A stretch of DNA of 64,000 nt from Plenodomus lindquistii (lineage: Eukaryota > Ascomycota > Dothideomycetes > Pleosporales > Leptosphaeriaceae), in NCBI GenBank assembly GCA_025504975.1, contig JANUWI010000017.1:744001-808000 (forward strand). The letters run 5' to 3'. Below are positions 11,844 through 21,819 of this stretch, piece by piece. The position numbers were made by a program, and so were the translations under genes. The notes beneath the pieces were generated by a model that had not been told where the DNA came from, did no database searches, and saw only the letters and a program-made list of their open reading frames with translations. The stretch's first letter is position 1. The number at the start of each line of letters is the position of its first letter.

Positions 11844-12461
11844 ATGGCACCTCCTTCGGCAACAACGTCTACCCCTCCCCCCGCTTCGAACGGTGAAATC
11901 CACCCCATCCAACTCACCGCTACGGAGACCAGCAATGCCCCCTCGACCGCAGCGAATGATGCCATACCTGCCTGGGTACAACCGGATCTTAGCCGTCTTC
12001 TCCGCGTAGAACACAACCCGGGCTCCTTCGCCAGCCGGTCCGTCTCTCTTGTCACCCTACCCGCCGGCGCAATCTTTGCGCGCATAAGCTCTCCAACGCC
12101 TGCGACTGTCGCATACAGTTCTGTCCAAGCCAGCAAAGATCTACACATCGAGCTGAACTGCGACCTTGTTTACATCAACCACTCCTGCGACCCCACGCTC
12201 ATCTTCGATATGCAGAGATGGGAAGTGCGCGTGAACCCTGACCGCGAGGAGGGACTCAAGGAGGGCGATGAGCTGACGTTCTTCTACCCGAGTACTGAAT
12301 GGGACATGGCACAGCCGTTTGACTGCTTGTGTAAAAGCAAGGGGTGCAGAGGTCGAATTAGCGGGGCAAAGGATATGAAGTTGGGAGTGCTGGACGAGTA
12401 CTGGTTGAACAAGCACATCGAGGACATGTTGGCTGAGAAGGACAAGATTGGGAAGGCATAG
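11844..12461 (+). CDS. Small SET-domain protein (possible lysine methyltransferase)
   Basis: A 205-residue single-exon protein. After a Thr/Pro/Ala-rich N-terminus of about 45 residues it shows the C-terminal half of a SET domain: NHSCDP (112-117, the motif that binds S-adenosylmethionine and forms the pseudoknot), then GDELTFFYPSTEW, then a post-SET-like Cys cluster C161-x-C163-x4-C168 followed by GRISGAKD. There is no pre-SET region or large insert, so it belongs with the short fungal SET proteins; substrate is unknown. Just upstream, 11770-11819 looks like a 5' UTR intron (GTACGAG...CTAAC...TTCCAG) because the joined upstream frame meets a stop before any ATG. Whether it is active or a degenerate SET fold cannot be told from sequence. 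Confidence 0.85.
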   Translation: MAPPSATTSTPPPASNGEIHPIQLTATETSNAPSTAANDAIPAWVQPDLSRLLRVEHNPGSFASRSVSLVTLPAGAIFARISSPTPATVAYSSVQASKDLHIELNCDLVYINHSCDPTLIFDMQRWEVRVNPDREEGLKEGDELTFFYPSTEWDMAQPFDCLCKSKGCRGRISGAKDMKLGVLDEYWLNKHIEDMLAEKDKIGKA

Positions 12462-13128
12462 GGATGGATGCTCTGCGCCTACAAAACTCCAAGCTTAGGA
12501 TAGGCCATATACTGCGGAGATATTCTGGGAATAGCGGGGATAGGCGTGGAAAGCTGGAAAGCAGAATACACAATATCAGAAACGAAGTATCACAGAATAG
12601 GACTACTGGTCTGATGTCGTAGTCGCATTCAAACGTTCTGGCACGCTGATTCAAAACGGCCAATGACTACCCCTCCAGTACCCCACCGAGGACCCTGCTG
12701 AATCCCTCGCCTCACAACTCTCGCCCCATCATTCCCCGAGACCGAGACCAAGGCCGACCAAGACGACACATTGCCATTCACCACCGAGTCTCCGATGCCG
12801 CACACAAAACCATGTGGGGCATTCACAATCCCACGCCTCACATCCTGATGCTCCAAGTCTCGACTCCAATCACCACGACCTTGGCATCTGCCGGCCCACG
12901 GGGAAAAGGCGGGGTACATGGCTGGCTAGCATGTCAGCTGTCTGGATTCAGCCGGTACGCACCGCTTCAGTGTAGCTTGACGGCCACTTGCCGCGATGCC
13001 GTGGGTGGCTGGCTTAAAGGATGGGAGGGGATAGCTGGGCATTTCTCCAATTGCATTAGGCTAGAGAGTCTCAGACATTTTTACTACTACTCTTCCGGTG
13101 CTTCGAAAAAGTATTTCCCAGCAGTTTT

Positions 13129-13135
13129 TATAAAA
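13129..13135 (+). promoter_or_regulatory. TATA box of the F-box gene
   Basis: TATAAAA 170 bp upstream of the ATG at 13305, within a T/A-rich stretch; the following 5' leader is C/T/A-rich as in expressed fungal genes. Confidence 0.55.
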
Positions 13136-13181
13136 TCCCCTCGTATGCGACTTGTTTCATCTCATCTCGTTTCAAACTACC

Positions 13182-13197
13182 ATACTGTATACAGTAT
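13182..13197. promoter_or_regulatory. Perfect 16-bp palindrome ATACTGTATACAGTAT
   Basis: Self-complementary over all 16 bases, about 50 bp downstream of the TATA box and 108 bp before the F-box start. It could be a dimeric regulator site or an RNA stem in the leader; neither is shown. Confidence 0.5.
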
Positions 13198-13304
13198 ACA
13201 TTTCTCCATTATTAAACCTAACCAACCGATCATCGCCGCACCCCCCCGCCTTTTCCCCATCTCCACAACTCATCCCCACAAAAAAACAAAGTACACTACG
13301 CACG

Positions 13305-13802
13305 ATGATCCAAACCCTCCCCGAAGAACTCACATCCCAAATCCTACACTACATCTCCGACCGCCGCACCCTGCACTCCCTCACCCTCGTCTCCGCCACC
13401 CTAAACCGCCTCTCAACCCCGCACCTCTACACGCACCTCACCCTGCACCCCCACTCGCTCCCATACCTCCGCCCCCTCGCCGCGCTCCTCTGGCGCTCCC
13501 CCAAACACAGCGCCTGCGTGCGCAGCATCAGCGTGCGGCGCGCATACGGCGGCAACCTTGTTCCCTGGCCCCAGGACGAGGGGCTGGATGCATTGATTAA
13601 GACGCAAATTGAGCAGTTTGTGAAGGAGGGGGATAAAGAGGATTGGTACGAGCGGGTGAGGGAGGGCGCGGATGCGTTGCCGATTGCTAGTTTGTTATTG
13701 AGGAGTTTGCCGGGTGTGCGGGTTATGCAGTTTGATGGGTTTATGCTTGTTGATCCGGGGGTGAGGAGGGAGTGGGGAAGGGGTTGTGAGAAGTTGAGAT
13801 GA
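13305..13802 (+). CDS. Short F-box protein
   Basis: 165 residues. The N-terminus (MIQTLPEELTSQILHYISD, then LHSLTLVSATLNRLSTPHLY) is a clear F-box, the segment that binds Skp1 and recruits substrates to SCF ubiquitin ligases. After it come about 110 residues with a Trp/Arg-rich stretch but no visible leucine-rich or WD repeats, so the protein is short for its class, where substrate-binding domains usually follow. It may be truncated: codon use changes sharply from C-rich to G/T-rich at about residue 90, and the stop lies at the start of a long G-rich tract. An upstream in-frame extension to 13152 exists without ATG support; I chose the ATG at the F-box start. Confidence 0.75.
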   Translation: MIQTLPEELTSQILHYISDRRTLHSLTLVSATLNRLSTPHLYTHLTLHPHSLPYLRPLAALLWRSPKHSACVRSISVRRAYGGNLVPWPQDEGLDALIKTQIEQFVKEGDKEDWYERVREGADALPIASLLLRSLPGVRVMQFDGFMLVDPGVRREWGRGCEKLR

Positions 13803-13890
13803 TGGGGATGAGATGGGTTTGCGGATGAGGATGGGGAGGGGTATGGTTGGGGTGGATGAGATGGGGGGGGTGGGGGATTGGGCTGTGGGA
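13803..13890 (+). other. G-rich, quadruplex-capable tract after the F-box stop
   Basis: Immediately after the TGA stop the sense strand has many GGG/GGGG runs, ending with eight G, T, five G, ATT, GGG near 13863-13881. Confidence 0.55.
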
Positions 13891-14387
13891 TGCTGATTTC
13901 GAGGCAGGGGATGGTGTGTATGGTACGCCGTTTTGACTATGCGTGTGGCAGAAATAAGAGAAGGATTCTATGCGCCTGTTCGATATTGAAATGCAGCGCG
14001 GGGAGATCCGATGGAGGATGGCGAATGCGAGGTGGGATGCGCGGTCAAGCGCACTTGTCTTGCCACGGAAGGGAGGGTATCGCAGACTTTGCGGTATATG
14101 TGGCTATTGGTGCCATTTTCACGGTCATGAAGATTACGATTTGAACGTCGGATAGACATGTCCCATGATCATCACGCATACTCGGATACCGGAAGCGTTG
14201 AGGCATAAACGTACATAAGATGATATACTGTACATAACATACTGTACATACACGAATCTATAGCGCAGAAGCGAATGCTAATATTTTACATGTTGATCCT
14301 AAAAGATCTTGATGGTCATGAATCTAACGCGGTGAAGCGATGCGAATATATTTGTACATGGGATCCTAATAGATCTCGTGTATGATT
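13891..14387. other. Convergent spacer between F-box gene and COX15
   Basis: About 500 bases. Two overlapping open frames (13878-14144 and 13970-14155, plus) are short and in competing frames, so no gene is called. It also contains two direct copies of ATACTGTACAT (14225-14247) and the diverged tandem duplication in the COX15 3' flank. Confidence 0.5.
14254..14380. repeat. Diverged tandem duplication (about 60-66 bp) in the COX15 3' flank
   Basis: Copy 1 (14254-14313) and copy 2 (14320-14380) both read GAATCTA...GAAGCGA..., an AT-rich centre, then GATCCTAA-AGATCT near the end. Several substitutions and small indels separate them. On the minus strand this is the 3' UTR/terminator zone of COX15. 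Confidence 0.7.
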
Positions 14388-15952
14388 TTACAAAGTCTTT
14401 TCACCAGCCTTTGCGGCGAGACGGGTGTTGATGTGAGGTGCAGAAGCAGTCTTTGGGATTGGGGTTTTCATAATTTGCTGCATGATGGCGCGGCGAGGAA
14501 GGGAGATGCGACTGTAGAGTACCACGGCGCCGGTGAGCAGGGCCAACGCGCCAGCTTGGTGTGCGGAGGCGAGCCATGTGGGGACCATGTAGATGAGTGT
14601 GCTGATACCGAGGGCAACCTGGAGCGATACGAGATGGACCATGCCGAGGACACCCTTCTTAGCGTCCTTGGGGATGGTGCTGCGTACGCCCTTGGAGAAG
14701 CGCGTGTAGGCGAAGAGAGACATGACGGCGGTGAATGTGGTGGTGGCTAGCATGCGGTGATCGAGTTGGACAAGCGAAGGGTTCTCGAGCATGTTGCGCC
14801 ACCAGAGATCGGAGTGATCTGGGACGTGGCTGTAGAAGGGGTCGAAGAGCTCTTTCTTTGGTGGGGTGAGGCCAAGGCCCATCCAGGGGAACTCGTTATA
14901 GATGAGACCAGCGTCTAGACCGGCTACGAGGGCACCGGACATGGCGGTGGTGAAGACGAGGAGGGTGAGGCCAACGACGGAGCGCCTGAAGACGCGGAGG
15001 ACGGGGTTCTGTAGAGCCTTGATGGTTTCAGCGGCCTTGGCAGGGTTGGCGAGCATTCGGTGTTCTTTGAGGATGGAGAGACCAGTGAGGACCATGGAAC
15101 AGTAGACGGTGAAGGCAGCGCCGAGATGGGCAGTCAAGCGGTACTGGCTGACACGTGGGTGGCTGCCGGGAGCGAACAGGTCATCCTTGAGTCCACTCTT
15201 GACCATCCACCATCCAATTACACCCTGGAAGCCAATCATGCCACAGATTCCAGTGAGTTTGAGGGCCATTGTGGGTGTGACGCGCTTGCGAGCGATGAAG
15301 TAGACGGTGGGTAGGAGGAAGGTGATGCCAATGACACGGCCCCAGAGACGGTGGGCCCATTCCATAAAGTAGATTTGCTTGAAGTCGGACATGGTCATGC
15401 TCGAGTTGAGCAGGGCAAACTCGGGCGACGACTTGTACTTTGCGAACTCGCTGTCCCAGGTGGCCTGGTCCATGGGCCATAAGGAGCCTGTGACGGGGCG
15501 CCATTCTGTGATGCTCAGTCTGCGAGAGTCAGCAATTGCGCATGATAGGTGGTGTTGAAGTCGTACCCAGACTCGGTGAGACGAGTCAGCCCTCCAAAGA
15601 CGACGATGCCGAAGACGCTGGCTGCACTGCCCAGCAGCCAGTATGCCACGCTCTTGGGGGTTGTGTCTGGGGAGCTGCTCGACTGGGGCGCGCTCTTGGT
15701 GGCAGCTTCGGCCGGTATCGCACTTTGCACGTTCGTAGCGGTGACGGTGGCGCTACTCCGCAACGGCTGCGTGGACTTGCATCTCACCGACGGAGTGACG
15801 GTGGGCCGGGGTGGAGAGCGTGGGGAGCATCGTGAGGCGGCCCAGGTGGAGCGGGCGGGCGAGCTGAGGCAGGGCGGGGATGCGAAGAGGCGTCGCGAGA
15901 GGCGCGGTGCAGCAGTGCGCAGCTGCGGATATGCCTGGAAGACGGAGGCCAT
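14388..15952 (-). CDS. COX15: Heme A synthase COX15
   Basis: COX15 oxidises the C8 methyl of heme O to make heme A for cytochrome c oxidase, in the mitochondrial inner membrane. Two exons on the minus strand (15952-15567, 15519-14388) join through a 47-nt intron to give 505 residues. The N-terminus is an Arg/Ser/Ala-rich mitochondrial presequence with no acids for about 50 residues. The family motif GGLTRLTESGLSITEW spans the splice junction, supporting it. Further matches: MEWAHRLWGRVIG, GFQGVIGWWMVKSG, SQYRLTAHLG and QLDHRMLA, with the conserved His residues that ligate heme. About eight membrane segments are visible. It is divergently arranged with the BTB gene, with about 470 bp between start codons. 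Retention of the 47-nt intron would cause an early stop. Confidence 0.97.
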
Positions 15953-16422
15953 GGCGGCGGGGTGGGTGAGGGTGAAGGAGTCACGAGCAGAGCGGCCGGC
16001 GCAATACCTAGTGCTTGGTGGCTTGTCTTCACATCATCGACTTTTTGGTGGCATGACAGTCGGGCGAGAACTTCCGAGAAGCTACTGGCGCCAAGGACAT
16101 TGGACCCTGGACCCTGCATCCCGCCCGTTGGTAGCGACAGCCGCCACACGTGAGCCCGCCCCATGCCCATGACACTGCCCCCCATGCACACCTAGTCGGC
16201 ATCGCGCGCCCGCTCGGTCTGCGTGATGCGCTGGTGGCGGCTGCATGGCTACGACTGTGTTGCTGTTGTGCCCTCACGTGTAGGGTGCAAGACGCGGCTG
16301 CGCTCCCGACTACCGCATCACCTCGTTGTGTTGTGTTCCCCTCCATCGGCACAGCACTGCACTGCACACTCAGCGCCCACCCAACGTCACCAGCCTCATG
16401 TACCCACACAACGCTTCATAAC
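15953..16422. promoter_or_regulatory. Shared divergent promoter of COX15 and the BTB gene
   Basis: A 470-bp intergenic region. A CCAAT box on the minus strand (16099-16103) lies about 150 bp before the COX15 start, the usual place for a HAP-complex site in respiratory genes. Two CACGTG E-boxes occur at 16147-16152 and 16275-16280; bHLH regulators bind such sites. Function is inferred from motif and position only. Confidence 0.5.
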
Positions 16423-19379
16423 ATGGACTCTGCCAACCAGGCGCCCGCCGACGGCGACAGTGGCCATACAGGTCACGAGGGCTACCCTCTCGCCGCCGAC
16501 GGTGTACCCGGCGAGACAGCGTCTCTCGAGCCAGGTGCGGCCACTGCGGCCACTGCTGCGTCGTCGAGTAGCACACCCTACGTCAGCCTGTTCTCTCCAC
16601 ATGTGCCTGCGACTCAGTCCCCCATCACGCCCGAATTTGGCGCCGGTCCCTCAAGCGTGCACGGGGAGCCCTACGCAACCCTCAGTCCCTCGCGCTCCAT
16701 GCCATCGCTCGCAGCCTATGCCAGCATGACGCAGCGTGCAGGCAGACTAAAGGTCTCGGATGAACAACTGCCCATCGTGCAGCTGCAGACGCGCATCGAG
16801 CAGGCTCAAAAGAGCGCCGACGACCCCACAACGCCCCTCGAGACCAAAGGCAGGAGACGAACCACCATGGATCTCATGCGAACCGAACACTCTGTGCGCT
16901 CCGACATCAGTGGCCTGTTTAGTGAGAGTGTCGCAGGACCGGGTTCGCGGGCACCGTCCTACAGCAATGCCACGGGCCCGCTGTATCTTCGAGGTACCAA
17001 ACCCACTGGGAAACAAATCGCCCAATGCAGCACTGACATGTCCCAGCTTGCAATGAATCGATACCACTGCCCGACCACCTTTTCACTCGCGGTCTTCGAG
17101 AAGGACGCCATTCCGACATTACCCTCATCGCTTTTGGCCAGCACTACAACCTTCACCGCCTCATCCTCGACCGCGCTCCGTTCTTCACAACCGCCCTCTC
17201 AGAGCCATGGCTTGAGAGCCGCTCCAAGGAGGTCGCTCTGCACCCAGAACAGATCGACAGCAACATCACACAGACGTCATTTGAGCTGGCCATAAGCAAG
17301 CTGTACGGTGTTGATATTTCCAAAGAGGCGGATGCTGAGGCTATCGGTCTCTTCGCAACAGGATGCTGGCTGGAAATGCAAGACCTGATTGATGCTGCCA
17401 TCGAGTCAATCCTCCGTCAGATGGCCCCTGAGACGCTTGCTTTCCTCATCCGTCTCGTCACCACAAACTACTACGGCCGATCAGGAGACCGCATTCTCGA
17501 ATCAGCCAAGGCTATGCTGAGTAGAAACGGCTGGGAAATGCCACTCAAGTATTGGGACGACATGCCTGGTGACATCATCCGTGAACTCATAGGCTCTGAT
17601 GGCTTCTTCGTTGATAGCGAGTGGGATCGATGGGTTCTCTCCAAGCGCCTGCTCGATCGCCGTCTGCGCCAAGCTGCTGTCGAGGCTGGTCTGATGCAGC
17701 GAGGCCAAAAGCCTGTACCACAAGCTCCCACCTCACTTCGAATGATGGCTGTCCGTTTCGACGGTGTCTATCGTCAAAACGCACTGACAGCCACCAATGC
17801 ATCTTCTGACGCACATGCTGACTGGCTTGCTCTATACACAAGTCCTGACATCGAACGCATCATAGTCTTGTTGGACGAAGGTATCCACTACATCCACATG
17901 GAGTTTGAGCAGCTCGAGTACATCAAGAATGCTCGCGACATCTTTGGTCTACCGGTGATGCCAGAGAGGGTTATTTCCAACGCCTTGTGGCAACAGCTTG
18001 CTCTCCGTCAGCGAGTGCTGAACACCGAGGAGACTGCCCAAGAGCTGGGCCTAGTCAAGTCTCCGCCAGAACCTGAAGTCACAAACGTTGCCACTAAGAC
18101 TGGCAGCGATGCAAAGGCAAAGGGAAAGCAGACTGCTGCACCTGTTGAGGATGACTTTGGCCCCGAGTCGGACAGCTGGGACGGTAACGGCAAGCCTCGA
18201 AAGTTCTGGATACCAAGTTCAGACTGTAATATTGTTCTTGGCAACGGCGCAGATCCAGTCGTCACCACCTCCAACTCTTTCCAACGTCACGCATCACGTC
18301 TCTCTGCAACAATACAGCCAGAAGATGCTCAGTGGGCAACTGATTTTGCTTCAACGCCATCAACCTTTACAAATCCCAATGCACGCATGGACTTTACTCA
18401 ACGACCAATCTCTGCTGGCGGTGGTAATGCAGGTCAGCCCAAGCCCATCGCATATACCGAATATCCTCCTTTCCGCTTTTCCGCCGAGTTCCCTAATCCA
18501 CGTTTTCTCAAGGAGAAGAAACGTGTATACTCTCGCACGGTATCATATGCCGGATCTCTCTGGAACATTTACATTCAGAAAGTCCGCTCAGCCAAGAACG
18601 TCCAACTCGGCGTCTATCTCCACCGCGCCAAAGAACGCGAAGGCGACGAAGCATCCCACACCAACAGTCTAAACCAGCAAAACAACACCTCAGTGGACGA
18701 ACGCATCGGTCAACTTGAACGCGAAATGCTCATGCGCAGCGAACGCCACGACCGCCGCCGCAGCGCCCGCGCCTTTGCCGACGCTACCGCAGAAGAAGAC
18801 ACCAGCGGCAGCGGCGGTGACGCAGACGCCTCTCTGCCCTCCGCCGGTCTCCAAAACCCACTCTTCGCCGCCCACAACAGCCTCAGTCGCCGCCGCGACA
18901 CGCGCTTCTCCCGCACCACTCCCCGCGTCACCACGGGCTTCCAATTCGCCAACCCCTCAACCTCGCCTCCCTCCGCCACCCACCCCTTAAGCACCTACGC
19001 GCACCCCCACGACACGGACCTCTCATCATCCTCATCCTCCGACGAAGACGACGACCCCATCCACCCCAACCCCTCCCGCACCACCCGCCTCCAATCCCGC
19101 ACCCTATCCCCCACTCTCCCCCCTTACATCGACGGCCGCCCCACCATCAAAACATACTTTAAAATCTACTCCCCCAGCAAAGGCGGCAGAATGCTGAGTA
19201 TCTACGAGTCTGCGCCCGATCGCTTCAATTTTAGCCAGAGTTGGGGGTGGAAGAGTAGTACGCTTATGCTGGACGAGGTGGGCGTTGGGATTGCGGAGGA
19301 GGGGGCGGCGGGGGCGGGAGTGGGCATGAAGAGGGGGGATGGGAGGTTGAGGTTTATGGTTGTTATTGGGAATTTGTAG
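16423..19379 (+). CDS. BTB/POZ-domain protein, 967 residues
   Basis: Two exons (16423-16993 and 17047-19379) separated by a 53-nt intron (GTACCA...CTGAC...CCCAG). The intron restores the frame so that an Ala/Ser/Pro-rich N-terminus of about 200 residues runs into a BTB domain at about 206-320 (GLREGRHSDITLIAF, then LHRLILDRAPFF). BTB domains dimerise and often act as Cullin-3 adaptors. The region after it (AAIESILRQMAPETLAFLI, then WDDMPGDIIRELI) resembles a BACK-like helical region. The last 350 residues are disordered, with poly-Ser/Asp (DLSSSSSSDEDDD), and the C-terminal block (TYFKIYSPSKGGRMLSIYES) looks folded. Conserved architecture in Pezizomycotina; the target is unknown. Start chosen at MDSANQ; upstream in-frame sequence belongs to the divergent promoter. 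Confidence 0.9.
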
Positions 19380-19480
19380 GGGAGGGAAGGAGGGTGGGTG
19401 GTATGGGTGACTGTGAATGTGAATGGGTGGGTGGTGCTGATTAGGGTGTAAGGGAAAGAGGGGAGAGGGAAAGGGGGATG
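19379..19480 (+). other. G-rich, quadruplex-capable tract after the BTB gene stop
   Basis: Directly at the stop codon the sense strand reads four G runs of 3-4 separated by 1-5 bases (about 19379-19398), then repeated GGG runs for 80 more bases. Confidence 0.55.
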
Positions 19481-19518
19481 GTGGTGAATGCCACCCACGG
19501 CGCTCCGCACCCTGGCGT

Positions 19519-19571
19519 TTTTCTTTTCTTCTTCTTCTTCTTCTTCTTCTTTTTCTTCTTCTTCTTCTTTT
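19519..19571. repeat. (CTT)n microsatellite
   Basis: About 16 CTT units with two T-rich interruptions; the apparent poly-Phe (plus) and poly-Arg/Lys (minus) reading frames are artefacts of it. Confidence 0.95.
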
Positions 19572-19646
19572 CATATACACACACATATATGTACTTTCTC
19601 ATACACATACCTACGATTTCTAAATGTGAACTCGAATACTTAATCA

Positions 19647-19661
19647 GGGGGGGGGGGGGGG
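19647..19661. repeat. Poly-G run of 15
   Basis: Fifteen consecutive G; length is likely variable and error-prone in sequencing. Confidence 0.95.
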
Positions 19662-20740
19662 TTTCGAATCATAGCAGCAGCTAGTTCTCCCAATTTAATT
19701 ACACACCTAAAGGAAACCCCTGCTTTTCCTAAAACCAAATCCGGGGGAGGGGGGAGAGGGTCAAAATAACGATTGCTGGGAACGGGCAGGGCGGGGCTAT
19801 TTAGTTGAGGAGGAGAATTGTATCAATTAACAACAGATGCTGTGGACGTATAAGCTGTGTTTCGCGGTTTAAACCTGTAGTACGCAGTCAGGGACTCAAG
19901 GTGCTGTTTGTTTTTCTTAGGACAATAGTATAAGTTCTAATCATTTACAGACTTGCAGATGGGCGGCTTGTATACGCTTCCTTTACAATGACATTTAAGT
20001 TTTGTTGTATGCTTGTCGTCAGTATCTCATCTACAGTCTTTTACTTCGTTTGAGGGGCACAATATAAGTCATGTTGAGACTTTCTGAGGGCTACTTGGAG
20101 TCTGAGTTGGAGCAGAACCGGACTTGACGTTCCAGGTGGTAGCGGTCGTTACAACGTTCCTTGTTGTATACCGCATATTGTAAACGTACACAATGTCTGT
20201 TGAGTCGATAAGGTGGAGGGAGGTATAAGGGGGCGTTGTGGGTAGGGTATGTGGTACGGTGTTGTATTTGGCGCTGGTTATCAAAGGCTAGTGGAGAAAT
20301 AGCTTTTCTTCAGAGGCTTTCGTGGCCGATATCCAATTTACATCAACGCTTCGACCGCTGCTATAAGTTCTCCCTCTTCTATGATTCTGCGCGGCAGTTG
20401 ATCGTGACGCTTTCCGCTATATCAGTCAGTGTATTTTGTCAAGTTTCAGTTTGACGTAAAGAGGTTTTTTGACAAACATCAGGTGCAGGATTCACGCTTC
20501 CCGTTATCTACCGAGGCCTTGTTCCTGCTTTCGGGATTTTGGGATGCTGAGGTGTGTCTAATCATGGTTTGGTTCTTCCCGGTGATCTCGATTGTCCTCG
20601 CGACTCTTAACAGGTGTTTGCGCAATCTGGGGTTTGCACGGTAGCAGGGAGTTGAGACAGCAGCTACTTGATCCTGACTGCTCCTGGACATACAATTCCT
20701 GCACCATATTTTCTCGAACACATTCTTATCTAATATCTAG
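19662..20740. other. Intergenic region before the gene remnant
   Basis: About 1.1 kb. Two plus-strand open frames (20236-20454, 20429-20644) are protein-like in parts (NLHQRFDRCYKFSLFYDSA) and may be further debris of the broken gene downstream, but I cannot join them. Confidence 0.4.
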
Positions 20741-21081
20741 CTTCCCGCAATCTCAAATCAGCTATCAAGTAATTCATCTGCCACATTAGTGACGCTTGAA
20801 AGACCTAATGACTGGCTTGGAGAAAATCTTTCAAGGGACGAAGAAGACGCCAAGTCCCAGCTCAAAAAATACAGGTCCGTCTTTTCGAATACACAAGTAT
20901 GCTTCGTTTCCCTTCACAAGCCCGAGACAGGCAAGGTTTATTAGGCCGTCTTTGAGGCCGGGACCCGCGCCGTCAGCCTGGGGTTGCATGGGATCACCGA
21001 TGGGAAATTGACGATTTGTCCAAGCTCAAAGTCGGTGTGATACAATGGCTCACACGCGAGGAAATATTCTTCACGAGCTAG
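20741..21081 (+). pseudogene. Broken coding remnant with an in-frame stop and a frameshift
   Basis: The plus frame starting at 20741 reads protein-like sequence (for example NDWLGENLSRDEEDAKSQL and CFVSLHKPETGKVY), meets TAG at 20942-20944, then continues in the same frame (AVFEAGTRAVSLGLHGI). At about 20995 the sense appears to shift by one frame into WEIDDLSKLKVGVIQWLTRE, ending at TAG 21079-21081. Continuity of plausible protein through one stop and one frameshift suggests a decayed gene. No intron of normal length removes the stop. I do not recognise the family. Alternatives: an unusual spliced gene or chance. Confidence 0.45.
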
Positions 21082-21819
21082 CAGTTGACTTGTAGGCAGA
21101 TGAATGGAGAGATGATTAGGGTGATTACATGGGCGAAAGGTCGTCGGAAGTGGTATGGGGAGTGACGTTGGGGGACGCGTTGGGGTGGCGGCCGTGACGG
21201 GCTCGTTCATCTACTGCCCATATTAATATAAGCTCCTGTACTGCGTCGTTTTGTATGTGGAGTGTGCTGTTCTATAGTGGTAACAGCTTGAGAAGCGGCG
21301 ATAAGGACGTGGTCGAGCGGGCAAAGATTGACTTGACATGCACTTGAGGAGAATAAGTGAGTTCTACTTTGCATTTCCGTTAGAATCGGCCGTGAGTATT
21401 CTATTGCTCTTTGATGTCAGTTCCCAGGAAGCTTAGAGAGGACGCAATGGGTTTTGTCTGCAAGAATACCTGTGGTACATGCAGAGCTATCAAACCAGTG
21501 TAGGAGTAATAAGGCACCCACATTGGCCCGTTCGACGCCCGCACCCCCGACCGTTGTGAAAGTCGCAACTGCATTTTTTGGTGTGTAATACGGTAGATAT
21601 TGAATGTGATTATTCGTGAGATGGATTCTGCGCACGTGCCAAGTGGAGGCATATGGTAGACCTGTTGTACTCGCAGGACAGCAAACAAAGACTTGTCCAG
21701 CCTTTGTATTCACCGCTTTGTAGCCTCGTGACGACCTTCACCTACCTCGAACCATCGACCATACTTCATGAGCAACCCATCGCGAACAGCCCTCCCTTAC
21801 GAAGCAGTCGATATCCTAC
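21082..21819. other. Spacer upstream of the coiled-coil gene
   Basis: About 740 bases; overlapping short minus-strand frames at 21401-21713 show no recognisable domain. Presumed promoter of the next gene. Confidence 0.45.

Larger units (their letters stand above)
12462..13304. other. Intergenic region and F-box gene promoter
   Basis: About 840 bases. Holds a TATAAAA box at 13129-13135 and a perfect 16-bp palindrome at 13182-13197 in the presumed 5' leader of the F-box gene. No gene was recognised. Confidence 0.6.
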
